NCBI GenBank assembly: GCA_021904315.1
Contig: CM038917.1
Span: 5,750,041 to 5,814,040 of the forward strand
DNA: 64,000 nucleotides
Direction of reading: 5' to 3'
Source: Sphagnum magellanicum
Taxonomy: Eukaryota; Streptophyta; Sphagnopsida; Sphagnales; Sphagnaceae
Made by a program: the position numbers and the translations under genes. The notes beneath the pieces were generated by a model that was given only the letters and a program-made list of their open reading frames with translations, was not told where the DNA came from and did not search any database. Position 1 is the first letter of the stretch. Each line of letters starts with the position of its first letter. This document shows positions 48,469 to 59,996 of this stretch, piece after piece.

Positions 48469-51400
48469 CAACTTGTGTATGTTGAATTACCATTTACATA
48501 ATAGACCATTTTCATTTCATGAAATTTATGCATCATTATGTGGAATATCATATCACACGTTTTTGAAAATGTTGACAACCTAATTTAGTGCAATCCCATT
48601 AAGAATTTAATTAATTCAAAATTAATTAATTATTTTAAAGAGACATTGTGAATACATAGTTTGGAAAATGTGCAAATTATCATCCCATCCTTACTCAACG
48701 AAACAAATTGTATTTAAACATTAATCTAGCTTATAACGATTATGATCCATTATTTAAAAAAATGAGAATCCATTGATAATCAAGGTCCAAGGACTTGGAT
48801 ATTTCAATCATCATTTTCATTACAATATGTTACCATTATTTTGGATGAAAGGTTTTATCACATGAACAAGATTCTTTCTTAACATTAATTGGGATGACCA
48901 TGCTTTTCATGTTACTAGTTTAAAATTATTTTATTACCATGGTGACAACTACAGTTTATTTGGATTGAAAATTCTATAAAGAAAATTACTTCATTGATGT
49001 GGTCATATTTCATCCATGTGAATTGATAATTGAATACTCATGGTTGATTATTCATGTTCATGAAATTAGTAATTAGTAAGTTTAATGGTAATTAATAATT
49101 GTGTTTAAATATGTTAATTTAATTTCATTGTTTATTTTGCATTTGTTTTTCATATTTTTTGGCATCTTGCATAAATTGGTTACTAAAGTGTTTTTAAAAA
49201 AAAGACTATTTGATGAATAAAGTTGATTAAATGCCATATAAATATGTTAAAAAATAGTAGCCTAGAAAAAAATTAAAATTCTTGGAGTTGTGTCTTGTAA
49301 TTTAAAGATAATGTAGTAATCAAAGGATAAATGGTGTCATCTTAAAGTTCGTCATTCAATTATTGCAATCAAGGGAAATTTCATATCATTTATTAATCAA
49401 CATCCAATTTAGGACAATATTGATTTCCCAAATATTTTGAATATATATATAATGGCAAAATAAGTGTATGTATTGTGCCAAATGTCATTCAATTATTACA
49501 TGAAAAACAAAAGAAGAAACAAGAAAATTGGAGGCGAGCTTACAAAAGTCATAGGAAAGCAAGGCATATGTGCATGGTGGAAAATAAATCCATATGTTAA
49601 TAAATAGTTTTAGAATCAAAACAAGGAATTTGAGGTTACATTATTTGGTGTTATAATAAAAAACAACAACATCCACAAGGTTAGAAAATTTCTAATCATG
49701 ACTCACATAATGATGGGAGTAACCTTTTGAACAATGCTAGCATAAAATGGTGTTAAGGAATTGGAGTCCCATTTAATCGTGTTGGTTAATTTTGTGTAGA
49801 GCTACTATCATTATTTGTTAAACATTTAAACAAATTCATCATAGTTGCTTAACAAATTGCAAAAGGATTCACAAAAAATTGAAGCTAAGATTAATGTGTG
49901 TACAATGAAAAAATAACCCATAGGACAAATAAATATTAATTTCTAATAAAAAAAGAAGTAGGTTCAAGGTGCATCATTTGGTATTACAATTTAAGAAAAC
50001 AACATCTAAACAAAAGGTTAAAAGTTTCAACATTGATAATTTATAGAATAATGGCAATAACGAACTTATAGGTAGTGCAAGTGCAATAAGGTGCTAAAAG
50101 AATTGAAATTCCACTCAACCTTGCTAGCTATCCTTGTGTGGAATCACTATTATTATTTGTTAAGTACTTGAGGGAACCACCATATTTGTTTGCCTTGTTA
50201 TTGAACAACTAGCTACAAGGTTTTTTTTCATTGACAATCCATACATCATTCACATGGCTTGATCACCTTCCTGGTACCATTAACCTTTCAATTGTCCACT
50301 TGTGACATAGACTCATGTGTACATGATTAAAAACCCACCCCGTCATCACACAGACATAAAAATTCATTATGTATGTTGAGGTTTACATTAAAAAATTTGC
50401 CAAAAAAATGCAAATTTCAAAATTTTCAAATCTGTTTACAAGTATTTATAAGCAACATAAACAACTATAAATACTTTTGAAATGTCTTTAATTAAGTTCA
50501 CAATAAAAATACCACCTTAACAATGTAACCAATGTTTAATTTTAACATTTTGAAATGGTATTTTGAGTCAATGTTAAAATTGTTTGGTATATAAATACAA
50601 CAATGATTTTAATATATTATAAAAACATTTGAATTTTTTTTGAAATGAATGTAATGATTTTAATACCAAAAAAACTTTTCAAACATTTGTAATCATTATT
50701 TTTACTACTTAAAAAACTTGTAAAATGATTTGAAAATATTTTTAAATTTTTTTTTAGAATTTTAAAAATATAAACCTTTCCATAATAATATGAATAAGAA
50801 TTTCAAGATTTTTAAAGACATTTTAAAAGATTTATTCCTAAAATGATCTAAGATTATTTCAAATTAAGCAATCATTTTTAAATAATCAAGGGGGCATGCT
50901 TTTGGGATTTTTTATTCATCATCTTTTTTCAAATTTATCTTGTATATGTTTCCATGATATATTATTAATGTTGTTATATAAGTAAATCCAAAATTTCAAC
51001 ACAAATTTAAGTTAAATAATTTTTTTAAAAAAATGTAAACAATGGTTATGATTATTTTTGGCTCATGTTAACATGTTTATACCTATAAGGAGGGCATTTA
51101 TTTGTGATTGTAATTACAACACAATGTATAAGTTATAAAAAATATAATATTGCTCTTTCATTGGATTGGTCAGACAAAATTTTATAAATACCAAAAAGGC
51201 TAACCCCTTTATTTCAAACCCATGGAACTTAAAAAAACACATGACCCATATAAAAAAAACCACCATGTTTGGCTTTATAATGGCCTTATAAATAAATACA
51301 CAAAAAATTGTAATAGATTATTTTTGGGTTCATCACTAATTCAATGGTTTTGTAACCCCATGAACCACTATAGTAGCACATTATTTGAATAACTTCTAGA

Positions 51401-51540
51401 AGCTTTGAAATTACCATAGATTTTTATTTATTTTGGTTGGCCACAATTCCCATGTCCTCCTAGTTTCATTTTCTTACTTGATCATTTTCAAATTATGAAA
51501 GTAACAAATCACCTTCGCTCCACCACCTTGTTTTTTGAAA
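48469..51540. other. AT-rich intergenic DNA with two copies of a ~300-390 bp repeat
   Basis: No gene is seen. Two related copies of an unclassified repeat lie at about 49615-49870 and 49960-50345. They share an order of phrases: ATTTGGTRTTATAAT, AACAACATC, AAGG(A)ATTG, CCACTCAACC, ATTATTTGTTAARYA and, in the second copy and the third at 54905-55370, CTAGCTACAAGGTTT. The remainder is AT-rich with short direct repeats. Confidence 0.5.
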
Positions 51541-52371
51541 ACCTTTGACACGCTCTTAAGTCCCCAAGTTAGCCCCAAGTTGGGCTAACTCACTCAAGTT
51601 GTGGAATTTATGGGACTTGCGGCACGCTCTCAACTTTCAGCACTAAAGGGGGTGAGAGGGGCGTGCTGAAAGCTCCGGGATAGACTAGGAAAAGGGACAA
51701 GCTTGTTCAATTACATAGTCATGCATCCAAATCCAACCCACAAATGGGTTAGAATTCATTATGCACCTTTTTAGTGTTGGGACAAGCCACGGGCTAACTT
51801 GGACTCACTTGACTCACTACAACCCGGACTCAGGGGAAGCCACCACCTTCCCCCATATAATATTCTTTGCAGCTCTCCATAGGACTTGCATCCAAATGGC
51901 TCTTTTTCTCGGGACTCCCAAAGTGGAGTCCTGAAATTGTCCCGATTTGGACTCCCGGGACTTTGGACGCTCATAACTCCTCGCCCCAAACTCAGATCAG
52001 GACGAGGTCTGAACCAAAGTTGTAGCTCTCATCGAGAGCTTTCCAATGGTGTGTCGCACTTCACCTCCACACACTAGAATCGGGTTGATTCCTAACTTTT
52101 AGTGATCGAGAATCAAACTGCCAATTTGACTCCTGACCCTTCTTTCAACCATAACTTGTGTTGCAGATATTCAAATGGCTCATGCGAGGCCATTTGGGAC
52201 ATCTACACTTCAAGACCTTTCCAACGATATAAAGAACGCCCCAATGCGAGGTGTTTTGACCCCTACAATCACGCTTTGAATTTTTGGGAGTCCCGGAGAA
52301 TTCCAAGTCCCATTTTTGAGAGTGTGAGTGGTGACCTCATAACTCCTTCAAAGTGGGGTTGTGACAACCTT
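51541..52371 (-). mobile_element. Solo LTR of the Ty3-type family, with target duplication
   Basis: An 821-bp LTR (51546-52366) begins TGACACGC and ends TTGTGACA on the plus strand, the same orientation as the LTR at 25299-26284, and shares with it phrases such as GCCACGGG, GCCACCACCTTCCCCC and GCAGCTCTCCA. It is flanked by a perfect 5-bp duplication ACCTT (51541-51545 and 52367-52371). No internal region is present, as expected after LTR-LTR recombination. It differs from the other LTR at many sites, so it is an older or sister-subfamily insertion. Confidence 0.92.
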
Positions 52372-53001
52372 CTTTACAAACCCCAAACCCTTAAACACAA
52401 AAACATTTTTTATTACAAGTATTACATGCATAAATCACACCATTATACTTTCAGAAAATTCAAAAATTACAAAAGTTTTTCACTTAACCATTAATACCAA
52501 AAGCTCACCATTTATGTTATTTGTTAATAAAAATTTAACAACTAAGAAAAACCAAAAAACTTCTTTTATTCAAATTTCCTATGGGTGTCTTTTTTGTTTT
52601 TAAAAGTTTCACACCTTTTCTTTCAAAAGATTTTTAAGAATTTTATTAAAATTTGGGGCATAAAATTGAAACCATATGTTGAATTTTCATTATTTTAACA
52701 TGATAACTACAACAAATGATATTAATTCCATAAGTTCCAACCCAAAAAAATGTAAATTTTATTAAAAATGAATTTTTTTGGGAATTTTTTTGGTTATGAC
52801 AAAAGTCTTTTTACTTCATTTTCATTATATTTTGATAGTTAATCAATAATTTAAATATCAGTTGGTTGCTATGTGTAGTAAAACTACATAATTTGTGACA
52901 TCCTAAGTGGTATTCCTTAGCAAGAAAACCTTGGGCTATCCTAAATTTAGCTCTACCTTCAACGTTATCCTCCAAAATAATTTTTTCCTATTCATATCTA
53001 A
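52372..53001. other. AT-rich intergenic DNA, nothing recognised
   Basis: Between the solo LTR and the decayed Ty3 region. Short open frames only, A/T-biased, without known motifs. Confidence 0.4.
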
Positions 53002-54770
53002 TTAACTACATATATATTTTAAGATGTTCGAGCTTTTCCACACAATGTTCCCATTCAAACTCCCATCATCCACTTTCCTATTAACCAAGTGTAGGGAACA
53101 TAATATTTCTCCTCCATTTAGAATAATGTCTTTAATATAAAAAAACTTGGGAAAAATCTTTTGGAAGCTTGGAAGCCATGCAAGCCTTTCCCCAAATGGC
53201 ATCATTTTGGGATACTCCTTCCATTTTATCTTGAATCTTTTGTATATCATATGCATGTTTTTATATTTTTTAATCTTGATTTCAAAATCTTTAATGGCTT
53301 AACCACTAGTCATTCCCCTTTTGACTATAGCTTTTAGTAGTTTTAGGATAAATTAACTAGTGTCATAAATGAATTTCCTTGGAAGATTTATATGGAAAGG
53401 GTAAAAACACACACCATAATGAACTTTTTTGAAAGTCGGAGTGATAATTTATTTTGGGTTAATCAAATTTTGTTGCATACAACTCAAATTCAATCAAAAG
53501 TTTACCAAAAATGAGGTGAAACATTCAAAATATATTTCAATCTTCCCAACTTTGAAAATAATACACTAAAAATGTAAATATTCAATTAGATTGAACTTTG
53601 CAACGTAATGTACATATATAATTATGGTCCAAAAAATTTATGATTGTGTATTTTCTATTTTTAGTGGAGTTAGAGAACATGTTTACAACTTTGGACCACG
53701 GCATTTTAAAGTATCATATCACTTAAGATTAAAAAGTAAAATATGAAAATGTCCTCTCTTTTTTTAAAAATAAAAAATGGAGACCCAAAAGTCATAAATC
53801 TTACAAAATTAATTTTGATATCTAAATTGATATTTTCAATATCAACATTTAAAAAATGTGTTTTAAAATTTTGAAAATGAAAAAAAAAAGGTTAACTTCA
53901 ATATCATTTAAATATTTTTATTCGAAGCTTAGTTTCATTGGGGTCAAAATACACAAAATGTGAACTTTCAAATTGACTTTCAATTGCCCATTTTAGTCCC
54001 ACCTAAATGTGCTTTCATTCAAAAACATTATAATTTTTCCATCTATATGATAGTTTTAATTCATACCCCACTTTTTTTTTCAAGCCTACTAATAATTTTG
54101 AAGGGGACCACAATACCTTGGTGCTAACTTATAACATTTGCCCAATTTTAATTGAATTTTTTTTGGGAGTTACCTTTAAGAACACCAAGTTTCATAATTC
54201 AATTTTTTTGAAATTTTTATTTTGAGTGACACATATATGTCTTGATTTTGGCTTGAAGTCTTTCCATATATATTTTTTAATTAATTTTTTTTGGGACTCC
54301 ATTCTTTCAAGCACATAGTTGATAATTTTCACTTTTATATCAAAAACATGCCAAGATGGTGGTGTTAAATAATACTTTTCATAAACTATCTCAAATAGAT
54401 TCATCCCTTTTGAAAGGTTTTAAATTTTGTTGTATGCAAATCCCATCTAGTGAAGGTATTCCACCCAAGAGCTTTGTTTGCAAGCTATAAACATTTTCAA
54501 CATATTTTTTAATGTTTAATTGGTTCTTTCTACATGCGCATTTGATTTGTGATGATATGTAAAATTATAACACAATTTTGTTCATAATGTTTTTTGGAAC
54601 AACATGGTCCAAAACCCGTTAACAAATTTAGAATCATTATAAAACACAATTTCAAAAGGTAGCCCATGAAAATTCTAAATTTATTTTACAAAAAAATTAA
54701 GTTGTTTGTTGTTTTCATGATCGTGGCGTCTACCTTTGTAGGTACTAAATGAAACATGCTTCGAAAAGCA
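53002..54770 (-). mobile_element. Heavily decayed Ty3-type integrase region (fossil)
   Basis: On the minus strand, from about 54760 down, text resembling a Ty3 integrase core (FVPTKVDAT-like start, a YHPQTDG-like region, then KQSSWVEYLH) is followed at 54192-54404 by the post-core segment (FEIVYEKYYLTPPSWH). Further down, at 53100-53256, is a stretch recalling a chromodomain or element tail (KWKEYP). Order and direction fit the 3' part of one element. It is badly broken (many breaks, about ten or more), has no LTRs that I can see, and looks much older than the element at 22.4-26.3 kb. Confidence 0.55.
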
Positions 54771-54904
54771 ATGCAATGCAATACAACAAAAATAACATCA
54801 TGAAGGAATGGATTTGAAATTTCATGAATGGATTTGAATGGATTTGAACTCGATTAATGAAAATAAATTTTAGCATGACTATACAAACAAATTGACAACC
54901 TACC

Positions 54905-55370
54905 TACAAACACGAGGTTACAACATAGAACTCACCTCCACCGAGATTCTTGTGGTGCCATCACACAAACCAGAGTTCCACTCAATTGTGCCAGTTATCT
55001 TGGTGTAGAACTATTATCATTGTCCATTAAGTACTAGAGCAAATCCACCATACTTGCCTGCTTGTCCTGTTATTGAGCAACTACTAGCTACAAGGTTTCT
55101 TCTCATTGATAGTGTGTCAATGTATCCTACATCATCCCACACATGGTTCTAGGGTTGGGATTTCAAAACTCATGAACAAAATTCATGGATGGTTTCTTTC
55201 GTTCCTGTATTTACTCATGGCAGCAGCTATAGCACAATGTACAACTAGAGGAAGCAATGAAAAAATCTCAACAAGGTGATAGTTTAGATGTCTGTTACCT
55301 GCTGCACGGACTCACAAATTGCGTGATTGAAAAACCACCCTCTCACCACATAGACACAACAGATTCATCA
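54905..55370. repeat. Third copy of the unclassified intergenic repeat
   Basis: Shares the ordered phrases of the copies at 49.6-50.3 kb, such as CCACTCAATTGTGCCAG, TATTATCATTGTCCATTAAG, ATTGAGCAACTACTAGCTAC and, near its end, AAAAACCACC and CACATAGACA. It is the best preserved of the three. No coding capacity or terminal structure is seen. Confidence 0.6.
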
Positions 55371-56100
55371 GTCTTTGACTTGAAGGCTTGACAACTCAGC
55401 AACTTTTGATTGTTTCCAAGAGCATAATTTCAATTCCCAATTGGGGTTATATTACTTGCTCATCACCTCAAGCTAAAAAGGAGGAGCAAAATTTCAATTC
55501 CGAATTCCAGTTATACATTACCTGCTCATCACCTCAAGCTAAAGATCCATGAAGTTGCAGAGAAATCTCCACAACAACAATTAAAGGTAACATGACAATG
55601 AGTGCAGTCATAACCTCATGAGAGTCACTCACAAAGTGACAGACCATCACCTTCATCACGAACGGCAGTGACAAGCTGCCATGACTACCCACTGAGTTCA
55701 TCAGCTCCCAACAGTTCATCACCTCAAGCTAAAGGAGACATTGATGTTGTTGGAGAGTATGAAAAAAGAGCAGGTATGTCAATCACATGCATACCCAAAG
55801 AGACCCAATCAAAACCTGATGGGGTTTTACAAGCTTCTCATTGGAATGGGTTGGATTCAAGGAGATGCATCAACTTTGGTACAGTAGAGGACTGCAGTCA
55901 AAAGGATTTAAGGTTGGGGTTTTTCAGAAATCATGAACAAAGTCATGGATGGGTTTCTTTGGTTCCTGTCCAAGGGCATTTTACTTTGTGGGTTCTGCAG
56001 CTACAGCATAATGTTCAAGCTAGAGGAAGCAAAAGAAAAAAAGAAAAACTGAGCAAAGTGATAATAGTTCAGATGTCTATTACCTGGGAAGCTTGTGTTT
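55150..56100. repeat. Duplicated segment upstream of the quinone oxidoreductase gene
   Basis: About 165-190 bases at 55150-55320 recur at 55905-56100 (shared phrases ATGAACAAAATTCATGGATG, TACAACTAGAGGAAGC, TTTAGATGTCTGTTACCTG). Between them, CATCACCTCAAGCTAAA occurs three times (about 55461, 55526, 55716). A 179-codon frame at 55668-56207 crosses the second copy but matches no known protein; the first copy lacks a comparable frame. Confidence 0.7.
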
Positions 56101-56346
56101 TGTCAAGGTTTTCAGAGATGGTGAGAAGAAGATGTGCAGCACGGTTTTCTTTCGTTCCTCAACAAGATGGGGCATTTCAATGGATGGCTGCAGCTATGGT
56201 GACATGATATCTGCATGTCATCTTCCTTCTTTCTCGTTCTGTGATGACAGCTCCGTATATTACTTCCAGGCACTGGGTCTGCTGCTCTTCCAGTGCACTC
56301 TCTTCTGTGTGCAGCTTCTAACCCGCCGCAGTTCCTACCTCCAGAT

Positions 56347-56374
56347 CCTCCTCCTCCTCCTCCTCCTCCTCCTC
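56347..56374. repeat. (CCT)n trinucleotide repeat
   Basis: About nine CTC/CCT units, some 650 bases upstream of the quinone oxidoreductase start codon, in a locally GC-richer stretch that could be promoter or leader. Confidence 0.85.
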
Positions 56375-56843
56375 GGCCCGGATTTCTCACTCCCGAGAAA
56401 GATCTCTCTCTATCCTCCATAATAGTCTGCCCTGCACGCTGCCCCCTTGCAGAGCCGACAGTAGTAGTAGTGCCTGTGCTGTCTCCGTCCATTGCTGCTG
56501 CTGCAATGGTCGTTCTGGGGCAACAACGAAGCAAGGCGAAAGGAAGGTCATATCAGGAAAGCAGCGATTCCAGAGAGCTTGCAAGGAGCAAGAGGACGTC
56601 CGTCGCACAAACAAACAACGATGCACATGTCTTGAAAACCTCTGGAAAAAAAGCGAACTCAGTAGCACATGGTATCCATCTGGACGAGTAGGCGTAGCCG
56701 GGAGCTTGCAATGTCAGCAGTTGTCTTGATATTGCGCATGCTGTTTTGCATGCTTCTCGACACGTCCTCATGTGCATCTTGTCGTTGTCATCAGCAAGAG
56801 TTTGCGTTCAAAGTGCCTGCGGACGACCAGCTCGGGAGATACT

Positions 56844-56920
56844 AGAGAATCCTGTTCTGATTCTTTCTGAAGAAGAGAAGAGAAGAGAATCCTGTTCTGA
56901 TTCTTTCTGAAGAAGAGAAG
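56844..56920 (+). repeat. 37-bp direct repeat in the likely 5' UTR of the oxidoreductase gene
   Basis: Two identical 37-base copies (56844-56880 and 56884-56920, period 40) contain AATCCTGTTCTGATTCTTTC followed by a GAAGA-rich tail, about 100-175 bases before the ATG at 57019. The GA-rich sequence continues to 56950. Confidence 0.85.
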
Positions 56921-57018
56921 AAAAGAGAAGAGAAGAGAAAGAGATTGCTCTCTGGAGTGGACAGTCCATCACGTAAGGAAATCGTTTCTACAAGATTTGC
57001 TGCTGTGACAACAACAAG

Positions 57019-59077
57019 ATGAGGGTCATCGAGATTACCAAGCCAGGCGGTCCTGAAGTCCTGGAGCTCAGGGAGGTCCCGGATCCGAAAGCAGGCGAGG
57101 GAGAAGTGCTCATCAAAACGGCTGCAACTGCATTGAACAGAGCAGACATCATGCAACGACAAGGCAACTATCCGCCACCTCCAGGCGCTTCTTTGTACCC
57201 GGGCCTTGAAGTCTCTGGAACCATAGAGAGCGTCGGCCCTGGAGTTTCCAAGTGGAAAGTCGGAGACCAGGTACGCTTGAAGAGAAGAAGAAGAAGAAGA
57301 AGATGCCTTGTTTGCTTTATTGTTGTAGATGGCGATCAGTTTCTTGGTTGTGCTGCAGCAGCAGCAGGGGTTTCCACAAGAGGGGAAAAAGCATACAGTC
57401 TCAGATCTTGTTTGACAGCAATTCCTTTGCTTCCCGCTGCAGGTGTGTGCATTGCTTGGAGGAGGAGGATATGCAGAGAAGGTGAATGTGCCAGAAGGTC
57501 AAGTGTTTCCAATCCCGAAGGGTGTGTCTCTGCGGGATGCTGCAGCGATTCCTGAAGTTGCATCCACAGTCTGGTCCACTGTCTTCATGACCACGCATCT
57601 TCAACCAGGTGAAAGCCTTCTGGTATGTCATCATGCATGCATGCAACTGTCACCTTCTTCAGCCAATCTTCTTCACACATGATGCAATTGGCACTAGTCT
57701 TTCTTTCTTTTGACTGGTTCTTCTTCTGAAGATGTGCACTGGTTGCAATTGGCACTAGTCTATCTATCTTTCTTTCTTTCAGCTGGTTCTTCTTCTGAAG
57801 ATGTGCACCGGTTGCGATTGGCACTAGTCTTTCTTTCTTTCTTTCTTTCAACTGGTTCTTCTATAAGCCCTGTGATCGATCAATACATGCTTCTTCTTGT
57901 CTTGCCTGATTTTCTTGTTGTGGGAAAGGCAATTCATGAAAGTGTTTTTGTTTCCTTGGGTGCAGATACATGGTGGTGGTAGTGGTATAGGCACATTTGC
58001 AATCCAGCTTGCCAAGGCAAAAGGCGCAAAAGTGTTTGTCACTGCTGGTAAAGAAGAGCTCTGTCCAACACAGCAACAACAAAAGTTGCTCACTTTAGTA
58101 CTTCTGTTTTCCTCCTCCTCCTCCTCCTTCTTCAGATAGTATGAATTCTTGTGTTTGTTCCAATGGAGCTAGAGTTTTTTTTCCATGTTTTGCAAGAGGC
58201 ACACAGGCAGGCATGCCCCAACAAGCACGATGAAGTTGGACTGGAATTTTTTTTGCTGTTGTTGACAGGGAGTGATGAAAAGCTCAAGAAGTGCCTTGAG
58301 CTTGGCGCAGATGTTGCAATTAATTACAAGACTGAGGACTTTGTTGCTCGGGTAAAGGAAGAGACTGGTGGTAAAGGTGCGTGTTGTTCACACATTGATC
58401 TCCTTATATTTGAATGTAGATTGATCATGCACTTTTGACAAGATTTGCATTCTAGCTCCAGGAAATTTCTAGATTTCCTTATGCTTTCTTTCCTACGGCT
58501 GAATCATTATCTCCTCCATGTACATACTTGAACCTTGGATTGCAGGTGTGGATGTCATACTTGATGTTGTTGGAGCTCCATATCTGAATAAGAATCTAGA
58601 GGCTTTGGCCTTGGATGGGCGGATCTTCATCATTGGGCTACAAGGGGGAGCAAAGGCAGAGATCAACCTTGGATTGCTTATGGCAAAGCGTGCAACTATT
58701 GCTGGTAATATATTTAACTCTCCAAGCTGCTTACACTTTGTATGTGATTACAAAACATTGTGCCGCAGCAAGTGCATCCTCTTCTATTTTTCAGGCTTTT
58801 GTGGATCAAAGGTTGCTGCCAACAGAAAAAGTGGTGTAAGCAGCTAAGATCATGGTTGTTGGTTGGTTTGGTTGGTACAGCTGGGGGATTACGAAGTCGG
58901 CCAACAAAAGACAAGGCAGCAATTGTACAAGAAGTTGTCAAGAATGTGTGGCCAGAGATTGAAGCAGGCAAGGTTAAGGTAATAGTTGAGGATGTTCTTC
59001 CTTTGGAGAAGGCAGATGATGCCCATCGTGTTTTGGAACGTGGCACACACTTTGGCAAAGTGATACTCACCACCTAG
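57019..59077 (+). CDS. NAD(P)H:quinone oxidoreductase, PIG3/At4g21580-like, complete
   Basis: Six exons: 57019-57270, 57443-57622, 57966-58047, 58269-58376, 58546-58704, 58881-59077; 978 nt, 325 aa, all GT-AG. The protein is a medium-chain dehydrogenase/reductase without zinc ligands. It has a GroES-like N-terminal domain ([34 protein letters not shown]), NAD(P)H-binding [19 protein letters not shown] (~146-164) with FVTAGSDEK after it, [10 protein letters not shown], and the closing LRSRPTKDK and HFGKVILTT. Known for the family: human PIG3 (TP53I3) and Arabidopsis At4g21580 are cytosolic NADPH-dependent reductases of quinone-type substrates. The length equals that of At4g21580 as I recall it. 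A repeat-rich leader lies directly upstream, and intron 2 holds a minisatellite. The start is the first Met of a conserved [15 protein letters not shown] beginning. The exact substrate is not predictable. Confidence 0.95.
57683..57862 (+). repeat. Three-copy minisatellite in intron 2 of the oxidoreductase gene
   Basis: Units of about 68-70 bases (starting near 57683, 57743 and 57812) share GCAATTGGCACTAGTCT, a (TTTC)n stretch and CTGGTTCTTCTTCTGAAGAT; the third ends early. The (TTTC)n length varies between units. Confidence 0.85.
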
Positions 59078-59996
59078 AAATTGAAAGCATCTTAGATCAA
59101 AAAACATCCTGCACAAGAACCAGCTGCACTTTCTCTGCATGTTTCATGTTGGTTTTGCAAGTGTTGTATACAGTTTGTTTTTTCACTTCTTTAATCCAAA
59201 CACAATAACATAGAAAGTTTGTGGGACTCAACAAATGCATCATAGTTGTGATGATTGCTGCAAACTTGGAGATTGGGTTTAGTGGCAATTTAAAAGGACT
59301 ATCTAACAGGAATAGGACTGCATATTGGTAAAAATGCAAACATGCTCATGAAGTTGCTACTGTTTCTGAAAGACACTTTCTGAGTAATGAGCAGCTATTA
59401 GTGAGTTGAATCCCATTTCAGTTGTAACTCGCACAAATGTTGGAAGAATGTTATAATAATGTACTTACGAATTGCTCTGATTGTCAAGCTGGAATTTTGT
59501 AGTCACATGGATGCTTGGAATACTCTTTCTTTCAAGTCACAAGGAAGAACTAACAGGTGGGTTTGCACAAAACCTTCTGTGCTTTTATATGATTGGTATC
59601 ATTGTCTACTTCAAAAAAATCAATCTTAGAAGAAGATTATGTGTTCAGAGAAGTTGCTCAAGTTATAGCACTTTTGTCAGAAATCCTTCATTCTCCAAGG
59701 AAAACAATGTTTAAGATGCGTTTCAGTTTGCTAAGCACCATTCTAGTTTGCTCTTGCACAAGTCAAAATGTTGACAAAAGATTGTGGCAAGAGAATGGGA
59801 CAATTTGAAACACACTCTCCACACGATCTTTGCTACACAGTTAGAGGGTGCTTTGTTCATTCAAAGTTGCAAACACTTGTTCTTGCATTTCTCCAAGATT
59901 TCATCCTTTAGGGGCGCTTGGTTGTTACTCTTATTATAGCTTGTATTTAGTTTACATGCCAAAACCATAAGGTTTTTCCCATGTTGACTATACATA
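59078..59996. other. 3' UTR and intergenic DNA downstream of the oxidoreductase gene
   Basis: Ordinary mixed sequence; the first few hundred bases are probably 3' UTR. Open frames at 59481-59714 and 59593-59808 carry no recognisable motif. No gene is seen before the Helitron-like element. Confidence 0.45.

Noticed and set aside
56112-56691. Overlapping frames on both strands upstream of the oxidoreductase gene (Gly/Pro-rich around the CCT repeat)
   Set aside because: Their apparent protein character comes from the trinucleotide repeat; no homologue and no splice link to the gene was seen.
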